The position numbers were made by a program, and so were the translations under genes. A stretch of DNA of 7,744 bases from assembly GCA_046095485.1 (NCBI GenBank), contig JBJTJN010000128.1:1-7744 (forward strand). Reading direction: 5' to 3'. This stretch comes from SYFI01 sp046095485. Its GTDB lineage: Bacteria > Actinomycetota > Thermoleophilia > Miltoncostaeales > Miltoncostaeaceae. Shown here in pieces: positions 1 to 5,349 of the stretch (positions are counted from its first letter, which is position 1; each line of letters opens with the position of its first letter). The notes under the pieces were generated by a model. That model was not told the origin of the DNA. It saw only the letters and a program-made list of their open reading frames with translations, and did no database searches.

Positions 1-233
1 CCCAGCGGCTCGGTGCGGATGATGGTGCCCGGCGGCCCTGGCGGCAGCTCGGCGGGCGGGGTGTAGAAGGGTGCGAGGGCGTCCTGACGGCCATCTTCGC
101 GGGCGTCGGCCGACACCGTGAGCACCACCCACGCGAGTATCGCCACGAGCACCGCCACCAGGGCGATCCACAGCACCGGATGGCGCAGGCGCTCGGGGAT
201 ACGGGGATCGTCGCCGGGGGAGGTCTGGCTCAC
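1..233 (-). CDS. Lipase-like secreted/anchored alpha/beta hydrolase, N-terminal part only
   Basis: The reading frame is open from a GTG at 233 to the window edge (77 codons) and has no stop. Residues 1-19 are polar, residues 20-40 form one hydrophobic helix with small and branched residues, and a short charged stretch follows. Residues 55-77 then read PFYTPPAELPPGPPGTIIR and onward. That FYTPPA...PPGT pattern is how actinobacterial secretory lipase (LIP family) proteins begin after their signal or anchor. The protein is therefore probably exported or anchored by the N-terminal helix, with the hydrolase domain outside. The nucleophile and the rest of the triad lie beyond the window, so enzymatic activity is inferred. 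GTG 233 is preferred because the only nearby ATG (241) hits a stop after three codons, and a TAGGAT box sits 6 nt upstream. The gene is divergent from vapB. Confidence 0.7.
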   Translation of the reverse strand, partial: MSQTSPGDDPRIPERLRHPVLWIALVAVLVAILAWVVLTVSADAREDGRQDALAPFYTPPAELPPGPPGTIIRTEPL

Positions 234-239
234 GGGCTC

Positions 240-245
240 ATCCTA
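240..245 (-). promoter_or_regulatory. Candidate -10 box of the lipase-like gene
   Basis: Read on the minus strand, TAGGAT ends 6 nt before the GTG start at 233. This TAnnnT spacing puts the transcription start at or within a base or two of the start codon, which implies a leaderless mRNA. The AGGA inside the box could instead be read as a weak Shine-Dalgarno. No -35 hexamer is recognisable. Confidence 0.45.
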
Positions 246-254
246 CATTTGTGC

Positions 255-260
255 TACAAC
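255..260 (+). promoter_or_regulatory. Candidate extended -10 box of vapBC
   Basis: TGCTACAAC is an extended -10-like sequence. Its hexamer TACAAC (255-260) lies 7 nt before the vapB ATG at 268. No Shine-Dalgarno is present in the seven bases between them, so vapB would be leaderless. The last base departs from TAnnnT, so this is weaker than the other boxes in the window. Confidence 0.35.
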
Positions 261-267
261 GACGCAC

Positions 268-549
268 ATGTCGGAGTCGGTGGGAGTTCGCGAACTGCGC
301 CAGAACCTGTCGAGATACCTCGATCGGGTGAAGACCGGCGAGTCGCTGGTGGTCACCGAGCACGGGCGCGAGGTGGCCCGGCTCGTGCCCGCGGGCGCTC
401 TGCCCCCGGCCCTCGACCGCCTGCTGGCCCGCGGAGCCAGCATGCCCGAGCCCGGCGGCCTCGCCGACATGCTGCCCGACCAGCCGCTGGTGCCAGGCGA
501 CATGTCGATCGACGACATCCTCGAGGCGCAGAGGGCCGACCGCCTGTGA
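268..549 (+). CDS. vapB: VapB/Phd-YefM type II antitoxin
   Basis: A 93-residue protein. Its N-terminal half (residues 5-42: GVRELRQNLSRYLDRV, then TGESLVVTEHGREVARL) is the Phd/YefM fold, which dimerises and binds the operator of its own operon. The C-terminal part from about residue 45 is acidic and flexible-looking (SIDDILEAQRADRL at the end), as expected of the segment that wraps and inhibits the toxin. The frame stays open upstream to 118, but ATG 268 is chosen because it starts exactly at the conserved domain and has a -10-like box 7 nt upstream. The stop at 547-549 overlaps a GTG (GTGA), the usual coupling to vapC, although the real vapC start lies 28 nt further on. Autoregulation together with VapC is expected from the family. 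Family assignment is strong; the exact subtype name is less sure. Confidence 0.88.
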   Translation: MSESVGVRELRQNLSRYLDRVKTGESLVVTEHGREVARLVPAGALPPALDRLLARGASMPEPGGLADMLPDQPLVPGDMSIDDILEAQRADRL

Positions 550-587
550 ACGGCCCCCCGTGAACGGCCGCCCGTGAACGGCCGCCT
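546..587 (+). repeat. Three tandem 14-bp copies of the vapB/vapC stop-start junction
   Basis: The units are GTGAACGGCCCCCC (546-559), GTGAACGGCCGCCC (560-573) and GTGAACGGCCGCCT (574-587). They start exactly 14 nt apart and differ by one base each from the middle copy. Each unit opens with GTGA, a start codon overlapping a stop. Because 14 is not a multiple of three, the three GTGs lie in three different frames, and only the third opens VapC. Confidence 0.95.
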
Positions 588-972
588 GGCGTACCTGGAC
601 ACCTCGGCATTCGTGAAGGCACCGCTCGGCGAGCGGGACGCCGCGGCGCTGGTGCAGGCCGCCGATGCCTGGGGCATGCGGGCATCCAGCGCGATTCTGC
701 GCGTGGAGGCCACGCGCGCCGCGGCCCGGGTGAGCACGGCGGCCGTGGACGCCGTGGGCGCGGCGCTGCGCCGCGTGGTGCTGGTGCCGGTGGACGACGA
801 GGTGCTGGACCTCGCGGCGCATGTGGCCGACCTGTCGGTGAGGTCGCTCGACGCCATTCACCTTGCCACCGCGCTGAGCCTGGGTGACGACCTCGGCATT
901 CTCCTTACCTACGACGCCCGCCTGGCCGCCGCCGCCCGCGCACTGGGCCTGCCGGTGTCGAGCCCGGCGTGA
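574..972 (+). CDS. vapC: VapC-type PIN-domain toxin (ribonuclease)
   Basis: A 132-residue PIN domain. The four acidic residues that bind the catalytic Mg2+/Mn2+ in this family are all visible: D9 in YLDTSAFVK, E45 in RVEATR, D93 in SLDAIHLATA and D114 in LTYDARL. The length is typical. VapC toxins cleave specific RNAs (initiator tRNA or rRNA loops in studied cases) and are held inactive by the cognate antitoxin just upstream; the target here cannot be read from sequence. GTG 574 is the only one of the three repeated GTGs in frame with the PIN domain. There is no clear Shine-Dalgarno, so translation probably depends on coupling from vapB. Complete active-site residues argue that the toxin is functional. 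Confidence 0.9.
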   Translation: MNGRLAYLDTSAFVKAPLGERDAAALVQAADAWGMRASSAILRVEATRAAARVSTAAVDAVGAALRRVVLVPVDDEVLDLAAHVADLSVRSLDAIHLATALSLGDDLGILLTYDARLAAAARALGLPVSSPA

Positions 973-1001
973 CGTGAAACGTGCGGCCGGCCATGACGGG
1001 A

Positions 1002-1007
1002 TACAGT
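1002..1007 (+). promoter_or_regulatory. Candidate -10 box of the flavin reductase gene
   Basis: TACAGT ends 6 nt before ATG 1014 and nothing resembling a Shine-Dalgarno lies between, which again fits a leaderless start. It sits 30 nt after the vapC stop, so the gene probably has its own promoter and is not only read through from vapBC. Confidence 0.45.
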
Positions 1008-1013
1008 CACGCC

Positions 1014-1511
1014 ATGGCTGAATCGCACCGTCCCGGCGTGGAGCCGGACGACTTCAAGGCGGCCCTCGGGCGCTGGGCAAGCGGCATCACGGTGGTCACG
1101 GCGCAGGGTCCCGACGGCCCGGTGGGCCTCACCGCCTCGGCGTTCTCGTCGCTGTCGCTGCACCCGCCGCTCATCCTGGTGTGCATCGGCATGGCGTCGC
1201 ATCACCACGACGACCTCACGGGTGCACCGGGCTTCGGGGTGCACATCCTCGACTCCACGCAGGAGGAGCTGTCGAACACCTTCGCCTTCAAGCGCGAAGA
1301 CCGCTTCGCGGGCATCGCGGTGGAGCAGGGCCCCCTGGGGGTGCCGATGCTGCCCGGCTGCCTGGCCCGCCTGGCCTGCGAGCGCCACGCCGTGGCGGAC
1401 GGCGGTGATCACTCGATACTCGTGGGCCGCGTCCTGCACGCAGACGTGACCGACGGCCAGCCGCTCGCCTGGTGGCAGGGCGGCTACCGGCGCCTGGCCG
1501 ACCTGGGCTAG
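1014..1511 (+). CDS. Flavin reductase-like FMN-binding protein (HpaC/DIM6-NTAB family)
   Basis: A 165-residue single-domain protein, the usual size for this family of FMN-binding split-barrel proteins. Members use NAD(P)H to reduce free FMN/FAD for a partner monooxygenase, or are oxidoreductases themselves. Recognisable blocks in order are FKAALGRWASGITVVTA near the N-terminus, VGLTASAFSSLSLHPPLILVC (the flavin phosphate/isoalloxazine contact region), FGVHILDSTQEELSNTFA, and HSILVGRVLHADV near the end, where the conserved GRV strand lies. No partner monooxygenase is in the window, so the substrate system is unknown. An in-frame ATG at 993 would add seven residues (MTGYSHA); 1014 is preferred because the family motif starts shortly after it and a -10 box lies at 1002-1007. 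The stop TAG shares its bases with the stop of the convergent exporter gene. Confidence 0.87.
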   Translation: MAESHRPGVEPDDFKAALGRWASGITVVTAQGPDGPVGLTASAFSSLSLHPPLILVCIGMASHHHDDLTGAPGFGVHILDSTQEELSNTFAFKREDRFAGIAVEQGPLGVPMLPGCLARLACERHAVADGGDHSILVGRVLHADVTDGQPLAWWQGGYRRLADLG

Positions 1512-2974
1512 GCGCCCGGCTCCCCGGCCGCGGGCGCGCCCACCGTTGCGGCCACGGTGGGTGAGGGGCGCGACCCCGGTATGGCCAGGGCGGCCACCAC
1601 CGCGCCCAGCGCCACCACGCCGGCCACCACCAGCGCCAGCGAGTAGCCGCCGGCCAGCGCGGACGCCGGCGACTCATCGGCCGACAGCGAGGCGCTGTGC
1701 GCGGCGGCGATGGTGGCCAGCACGCCCAGGCCCACGGCGCCGCCGATCTGCCGGTTGCTGTTGATGAGCCCCGATGCCAGGCCGGCCTCGTGCGGGGCCA
1801 CGCCGGCCGTGGCGGCCCAGGTGCTGGGCGGGAACGCCAGCCCGAGCCCGATGGACACCAGGATGATGGGCCCGAGGATGTCCGTGAGGTACGAACCATC
1901 TGCGCTGAGGCCGGACATCCAGAACAGCGCGGCCGAGATCATGAGCCCGGCGGCCACCAGCAGGGGACGCGGGCCGAGCCGCGGCACCAGGCGGCCCGCC
2001 ACCTGCGAGGCCACGATGATCGCCAGCGCCGCGGGGATGAAGCTGAGCCCCGCGATGAGCGGGCTCTGGCCCAGCACCAGCTGCAGGTAGAGCGACACGA
2101 AGTACCACATGGCGAACATCGAGGCGCCCACGCAGAACATCGCGATGTTGGCCGCGGTGAGCGCGCGCGAGCGGAATATGCGCAGGGGCGCGATGGGCGC
2201 GCGCGCGACCTTGAGCTCGATGAACGCGAAGAGCGCGATGAGCACCACGGCCGCCACGAGGGGCACCACCGTCCATGGCGACGACCACCCGTGGGTCTCG
2301 CTCTGCACCACCCCGAACACCAGCGCGGTGAGCCCGAGGGTGACTGTCACCGCGCCGCCGATGTCGAGGCTGCGATCGCGGGTGTCGGCGCGGCTCTCCT
2401 TGAGCAGCGCGCGGGCGGCGATCACGCCCAGCACGCCCACGGGCAGGTTGATGAGGAAGATCCACCGCCACGAGAGCAGGTCGGTGAGGATTCCCCCGAT
2501 CAGCACGCCCACCGCGCCGCCGCTGGCCAGCGACGCGCCCCACCAGCCCAGGGCATAGGCGCGCTCGCGTGGCTGGGTGAAGGTGATGGTGACGATGGTG
2601 AGGGTGACCGGCGCGAGTATGGCCGCGCCCAGCCCCTGGATCGCCCGTGCCGCGATGAGCGTGCCCGAGGTGGGGGCGAGGCCGCACACCAGCGACGCCA
2701 GGGTGAACACCAGCAGCGCCACCAGGAACATCCGCCGGCGCCCGAAGATGTCGGCGGTGCGCCCGCCCAGCAGCAGGAATCCGGCGTAGGTGAGCGTGTA
2801 GGCGTTCACCACCCACTGCAGCCCGGTGGCGCTGAAGCCCAGGTCGGCGCGCATGGCGGGTAGCGCCACGTTCACCACCGCGACGTCCAGCACCACCATG
2901 AAGTTGCCCAGGCAGGCGAGCAGCAGGATGAGGCGCTTGCGATCCGCCACGTGGTCGGTGCTCAGTGGCGCCAC
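1508..2974 (-). CDS. DHA2-family MFS multidrug exporter (14-TM, EmrB/QacA type)
   Basis: A protein of about 488 residues with 14 predicted hydrophobic segments, typical of drug:H+ antiporters of the DHA2 group that export cationic or hydrophobic compounds. TM1 carries the DHA2 signature around D30 (VVLDVAVVNVALP). Motif A in the 2-3 loop is GGRTADIFGRRR (71-81, with D75 and the basic run). Motif B includes R110 (AARAIQGLGAA). Motif C at about 146-161 reads SGGAVGVLIGG and lacks the usual proline, and WRWIFLINLPVG (169-180) follows as in EmrB relatives. The start is uncertain: GTG 2974 overlaps the end of the upstream thioredoxin-fold gene by 13 nt, and an in-frame GTG at 2950 is an alternative; the frame stays open further up but without homology. 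Overlap with the upstream gene indicates one operon and translational coupling. The substrate is unknown. Confidence 0.9.
   Translation of the reverse strand: MAPLSTDHVADRKRLILLLACLGNFMVVLDVAVVNVALPAMRADLGFSATGLQWVVNAYTLTYAGFLLLGGRTADIFGRRRMFLVALLVFTLASLVCGLAPTSGTLIAARAIQGLGAAILAPVTLTIVTITFTQPRERAYALGWWGASLASGGAVGVLIGGILTDLLSWRWIFLINLPVGVLGVIAARALLKESRADTRDRSLDIGGAVTVTLGLTALVFGVVQSETHGWSSPWTVVPLVAAVVLIALFAFIELKVARAPIAPLRIFRSRALTAANIAMFCVGASMFAMWYFVSLYLQLVLGQSPLIAGLSFIPAALAIIVASQVAGRLVPRLGPRPLLVAAGLMISAALFWMSGLSADGSYLTDILGPIILVSIGLGLAFPPSTWAATAGVAPHEAGLASGLINSNRQIGGAVGLGVLATIAAAHSASLSADESPASALAGGYSLALVVAGVVALGAVVAALAIPGSRPSPTVAATVGAPAAGEPGA
1539..1561. terminator. Candidate hairpin terminator inside the 3' end of the convergent exporter
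   Basis: CCCACCGT (1539-1546) and ACGGTGGG (1554-1561) form a perfect 8-bp stem with a 7-nt loop, beginning 28 nt after the flavin reductase stop. A second stem lies just before it: GCGCCCG (1512-1518) with CGGGCGC (1531-1537). Neither is followed by a T-run. The two genes leave no intergenic space, so these are the only nearby structures that could end the plus-strand transcript. GC-rich coding DNA makes chance stems common, hence low confidence. Confidence 0.3.
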
Positions 2975-3504
2975 TTCACCGAGCAGCCCACCGCGGGCGT
3001 CTCGGCCACTGCAACGTCCTGGCCGCGCATCACGGCAAGCGCGGCGTCGCGCAGCCACTGCTCGGTCACTCCCCCGGGCTCGGTGGAGTCGTCGATGGCG
3101 CCGCGGTAGCGCAGGCGCCGGTCGGCGTCGAGCAGGAACGCCTCGGGCGTGCGCTCGGCGCCGTAGGCCCTCGCGACGTCCTGGGTCTCGTCATGCGCGT
3201 AGCGGAACACCGTGCCGGTCTGGCGCACCCTCTCCACCATGGCGTCGAACGAGTCGGCCGGGTAGGTGACGGCGTCGTTGCTGTTGATGCAGATGACCAC
3301 CAGCCCGCGGTCGGCGAGTTCCTCGGCCAGGTCGTTGAGCCGACCGAGCCAGGCATTGACGTACGGGCAGTGGTTGCACCAGAACACCACCGCGATGGCC
3401 TGCGCGCCGGGCAGGTCGGACAGATCAACGGTGCGGCCGTCGGTGAGGGGCAGGACGAACCCCGGGGCGGTGTCTCCGATTGCGAGGGCGGGTGCGCTGC
3501 TCAC
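2962..3504 (-). CDS. Peroxiredoxin-like / thioredoxin-fold redox protein (PRX_like1 type)
   Basis: A 180-residue protein with an AhpC/TSA-Redoxin fold. Residues 8-30 (AIGDTAPGFVLPLTDGRTV) are the typical entry to the domain. The active-site strand reads FWCNHCPYVNAW, giving a CxxC pair C43/C46 in the NHCPYV context that marks this peroxiredoxin-like subgroup. T119-P120 is the cis-proline loop opposite the active site. The C-terminus GCSVKW (173-178) is also characteristic and adds a third cysteine, C174. No signal peptide is seen, so it is probably cytoplasmic and involved in thiol-disulfide exchange or peroxide reduction; the physiological partner is unknown. GTG 3504 is chosen because the domain begins immediately and a TACGAT box sits 6 nt upstream; the open frame beyond it has no domain similarity. 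It overlaps the downstream exporter gene. Confidence 0.87.
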   Translation of the reverse strand: MSSAPALAIGDTAPGFVLPLTDGRTVDLSDLPGAQAIAVVFWCNHCPYVNAWLGRLNDLAEELADRGLVVICINSNDAVTYPADSFDAMVERVRQTGTVFRYAHDETQDVARAYGAERTPEAFLLDADRRLRYRGAIDDSTEPGGVTEQWLRDAALAVMRGQDVAVAETPAVGCSVKWRH

Positions 3505-3510
3505 CGGGTC

Positions 3511-3516
3511 ATCGTA
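3511..3516 (-). promoter_or_regulatory. Candidate -10 box of the redox protein-exporter operon
   Basis: On the minus strand, TACGAT is followed by six bases (GACCCG) and then the GTG start at 3504. There is no Shine-Dalgarno, so a leaderless transcript is likely. No -35 motif is evident. Confidence 0.5.
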
Positions 3517-3593
3517 ACCCTGCGCGGGGGGCACGCCGCGCCCGTGCAGGCCGGGGCATTGCGCGCCGGCGTGCCCCGCACCGGGGTGCCCCG

Positions 3594-3599
3594 TAGGGT
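3594..3599 (+). promoter_or_regulatory. Candidate -10 box of murI
   Basis: TAGGGT lies 8 nt upstream of ATG 3608. The same hexamer recurs at 7308-7313, 7 nt before the ATG of the second MFS gene. Upstream, GTGCCCCG occurs twice (3571-3578 and 3587-3594), and GCACC-GG-GGTGC (3578-3589) is an imperfect dyad over the -35 area. The dyad is GC-rich and could be chance. Confidence 0.5.
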
Positions 3600-3607
3600 T
3601 ATGGGTG

Positions 3608-4429
3608 ATGGCCGCATCACCTGACAGCCCCATCGGGGTGTTCGACTCCGGCGTGGGCGGGCTGACGGTGCTCGACGAGTGCCTGGCCCGCCTGCCGTCG
3701 GAGCACTTCGTGTACTTCGGCGACACCAACTGGTTCCCGTACGGCGACAAGTCGCCCGACGACCTGCGCGGGCGCACCGAGGCCATCGCGCGCTGGCTGG
3801 TGGGGCAGGGCGCCAAGCTCATCGTGGTGGCGTGCAACACGGCCACTGCCGCGGCTCTGGCCCACCTGCAGACCCACCTCGAGGTTCCGGTGATCGGCGT
3901 GATGACGGCCGAGAGCCACGCGGCGGTGCAGAGCAGCCGGTCGCGGCGCATCGGCCTGCTTGCCACCGAGGCCACCGTGGCGTCGGGGTCGTACCAGCGG
4001 ATGATCCTCGCCCACGATGCCGGCGCCGAGGTGACGGCCGTGGCGTGCCCGGGGCTGGCGTCGGCGATCCAGCGCGACAGCCCGTACGACGACGAGCTGG
4101 CCGAGATGGTGCGCGCCTACACCGCACCGCTTCGCACCGCGCGCGTGGACACCGTGATACTCGGCTGCACGCACTACCCCATGGTGGAGAAGCTCATCCG
4201 GCGCAACGTGCCGGCCGATGCCGTGCTCATCTCGTCGGGCGAGGAGATCGCGCGCGAGATCGCGGTGACCCTCGAGCGCCAGGGCGTGCTGCGCCCCGGT
4301 GGCGAGGGCCACTACCGCTTCGCGTGCTCGGGCGACCCCGCTGCGTTCCGCAGCATCGGCTCGAGGTTCCTGCAGATGCCGTTCGGCGAGGTGCAGCAGG
4401 TGGACCCGGGCTTCATCGACGGGACGTAG
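3608..4429 (+). CDS. murI: Glutamate racemase
   Basis: A cytoplasmic, cofactor-independent enzyme that interconverts L- and D-glutamate, supplying D-Glu for the peptidoglycan stem peptide. The 273-residue length is normal. The family landmarks are all present: FDSGVGG with D13/S14; the substrate loop PYGDKS; the first catalytic cysteine C76 in VACNTATAAA; and the second, C187, in LGCTHYP. One departure is the segment VPVIGVMTAESHAAV, where most homologues have a V-x-P-G-type turn. The catalytic residues are unaffected, so activity is expected. ATG 3608 is chosen over GTG 3605 because of the spacing to the TAGGGT box. It is the first gene of an apparent operon: the next gene starts 3 nt after its stop. 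It is divergent from the redox protein gene across 103 bp. Confidence 0.95.
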   Translation: MAASPDSPIGVFDSGVGGLTVLDECLARLPSEHFVYFGDTNWFPYGDKSPDDLRGRTEAIARWLVGQGAKLIVVACNTATAAALAHLQTHLEVPVIGVMTAESHAAVQSSRSRRIGLLATEATVASGSYQRMILAHDAGAEVTAVACPGLASAIQRDSPYDDELAEMVRAYTAPLRTARVDTVILGCTHYPMVEKLIRRNVPADAVLISSGEEIAREIAVTLERQGVLRPGGEGHYRFACSGDPAAFRSIGSRFLQMPFGEVQQVDPGFIDGT

Positions 4430-4432
4430 CCC

Positions 4433-5332
4433 ATGGCGGTCGAGCGCATCCTCGCCACGATCACCGCCGAGGATGGCGAGGTGCACGACGCCCTGCTGCA
4501 CATCGACGACCGGCCCACCCGCGTGCGCGAGCGCGCCACCGGCCGGCGCACGGCGGTGATCCACGTGCACGGCATCATGGGCAACTTCCTGGTGGGCACC
4601 CTGAGGTTCCTGCCCGGGCGCATGGCGCGGCTGGGGTTCCCCACGCTGGTGGTGGAGACCCGCATGGGCAACGTGGGCCAGTTGTTCGGCAAGGCGATCT
4701 TCGACGACGCCGTGCGCGACATCGCCGCCGCGTGGAGCTGGCTGCAGGTGCAGGGATACGACCAGGTGGTGGTGTGCGGGTACTCCAGCGGGGCCACGCT
4801 GGCCGCGCGGTACGTGGCCACGCACCCGTTCCATGCGGTGCGCGGGCTCATCTCCATCTCGGGGCCGTGGGGCCTGCCCGAGTCGCTCGAGCAGCGCAGC
4901 CGCAACTGGGGCGCCGACCCCACGTATGAGGAGATCGTGGCGCGGCTGGGCGAGGTGGTGGGCGAGGGCACGCCCGACAGCCCGGCCGACGACCGGCTGT
5001 TCGTGATCGAGCAGAGCCGCGGCCCCACCCGCCGCCCGAGGGACAGCGAGGTGTACACCTACCGCACGTGGTGGCACTCGCGCGGGCCCGAGGCCCACGC
5101 CGCGCAGGCCTGGCGGCAACTGCCGCACGTGACGGTGCCCACGCTGTTCACCCAGGGCGACGCCGACGACGTGGTGGCGCCCGAGGAGGCCCAGCGGCAG
5201 GCCGACCTCATGCACGAGTCGGGTAACGAGCGGGTGCACGTGGCATGGGTGCCCGGCGCCACGCATTTCTACAAGGGGCAGGAGATCCTGCTGGTGGATG
5301 CCATCGCGGGGTTCCTGAGGGAGGTCGCGTGA
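4433..5332 (+). CDS. Alpha/beta hydrolase, first of two tandem paralogues
   Basis: A 299-residue alpha/beta hydrolase of unknown substrate. After strand-rich residues 1-40 the oxyanion region reads VIHVHGIMGNF (43-52). The nucleophile elbow is GYSSG with S118, the likely acid is D245 in QGDADDVVAP, and the general base is H278 in GATHFY. This is a complete Ser-Asp-His triad in the right order. A distinctive segment between elbow and acid contains PTYEEI (163-168) and YTYRTWWHSRGPE (208-220); its TWWxSRGPE core is shared with the next gene. No signal peptide or TM segment is seen, so it is probably cytoplasmic. It lies 3 nt behind murI, which suggests co-transcription, though nothing in the sequence ties it to cell-wall chemistry. 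The esterase-like fold is sure; the reaction is not. Confidence 0.87.
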   Translation: MAVERILATITAEDGEVHDALLHIDDRPTRVRERATGRRTAVIHVHGIMGNFLVGTLRFLPGRMARLGFPTLVVETRMGNVGQLFGKAIFDDAVRDIAAAWSWLQVQGYDQVVVCGYSSGATLAARYVATHPFHAVRGLISISGPWGLPESLEQRSRNWGADPTYEEIVARLGEVVGEGTPDSPADDRLFVIEQSRGPTRRPRDSEVYTYRTWWHSRGPEAHAAQAWRQLPHVTVPTLFTQGDADDVVAPEEAQRQADLMHESGNERVHVAWVPGATHFYKGQEILLVDAIAGFLREVA

Positions 5333-5349
5333 TGAGGGGAGTCGCGTGA
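5316..5349 (+). repeat. 17-bp tandem duplication of the hydrolase/hydrolase junction
   Basis: TGAGGGAGGTCGCGTGA (5316-5332) is directly followed by TGAGGGGAGTCGCGTGA (5333-5349), 15 of 17 bases identical. Each copy holds a purine-rich Shine-Dalgarno and a GTGA. The first GTGA is the stop of the first hydrolase; the GTG of the second copy (5346) opens the second hydrolase. The duplication turned a 4-nt overlap into a 13-nt gap. Confidence 0.9.

Noticed and set aside
118..267. In-frame upstream extension of the antitoxin
   Set aside because: The translation is Thr/Ser/Arg low-complexity, overlaps the lipase-like gene on the other strand, and begins far before the conserved Phd fold; ATG 268 has a promoter-like box.
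238..861. Minus-strand open frames antisense to vapBC
   Set aside because: They are shadow frames over two well-supported plus-strand genes, with Arg/His/Ala-rich translation and no recognisable motifs.
1697..2863. Plus-strand open frame (388 codons) opposite the DHA2 exporter
   Set aside because: It is made of Gly/Arg/Glu/His repeats typical of the antisense of a membrane protein. The minus-strand frame carries clear MFS motifs and 14 hydrophobic segments.
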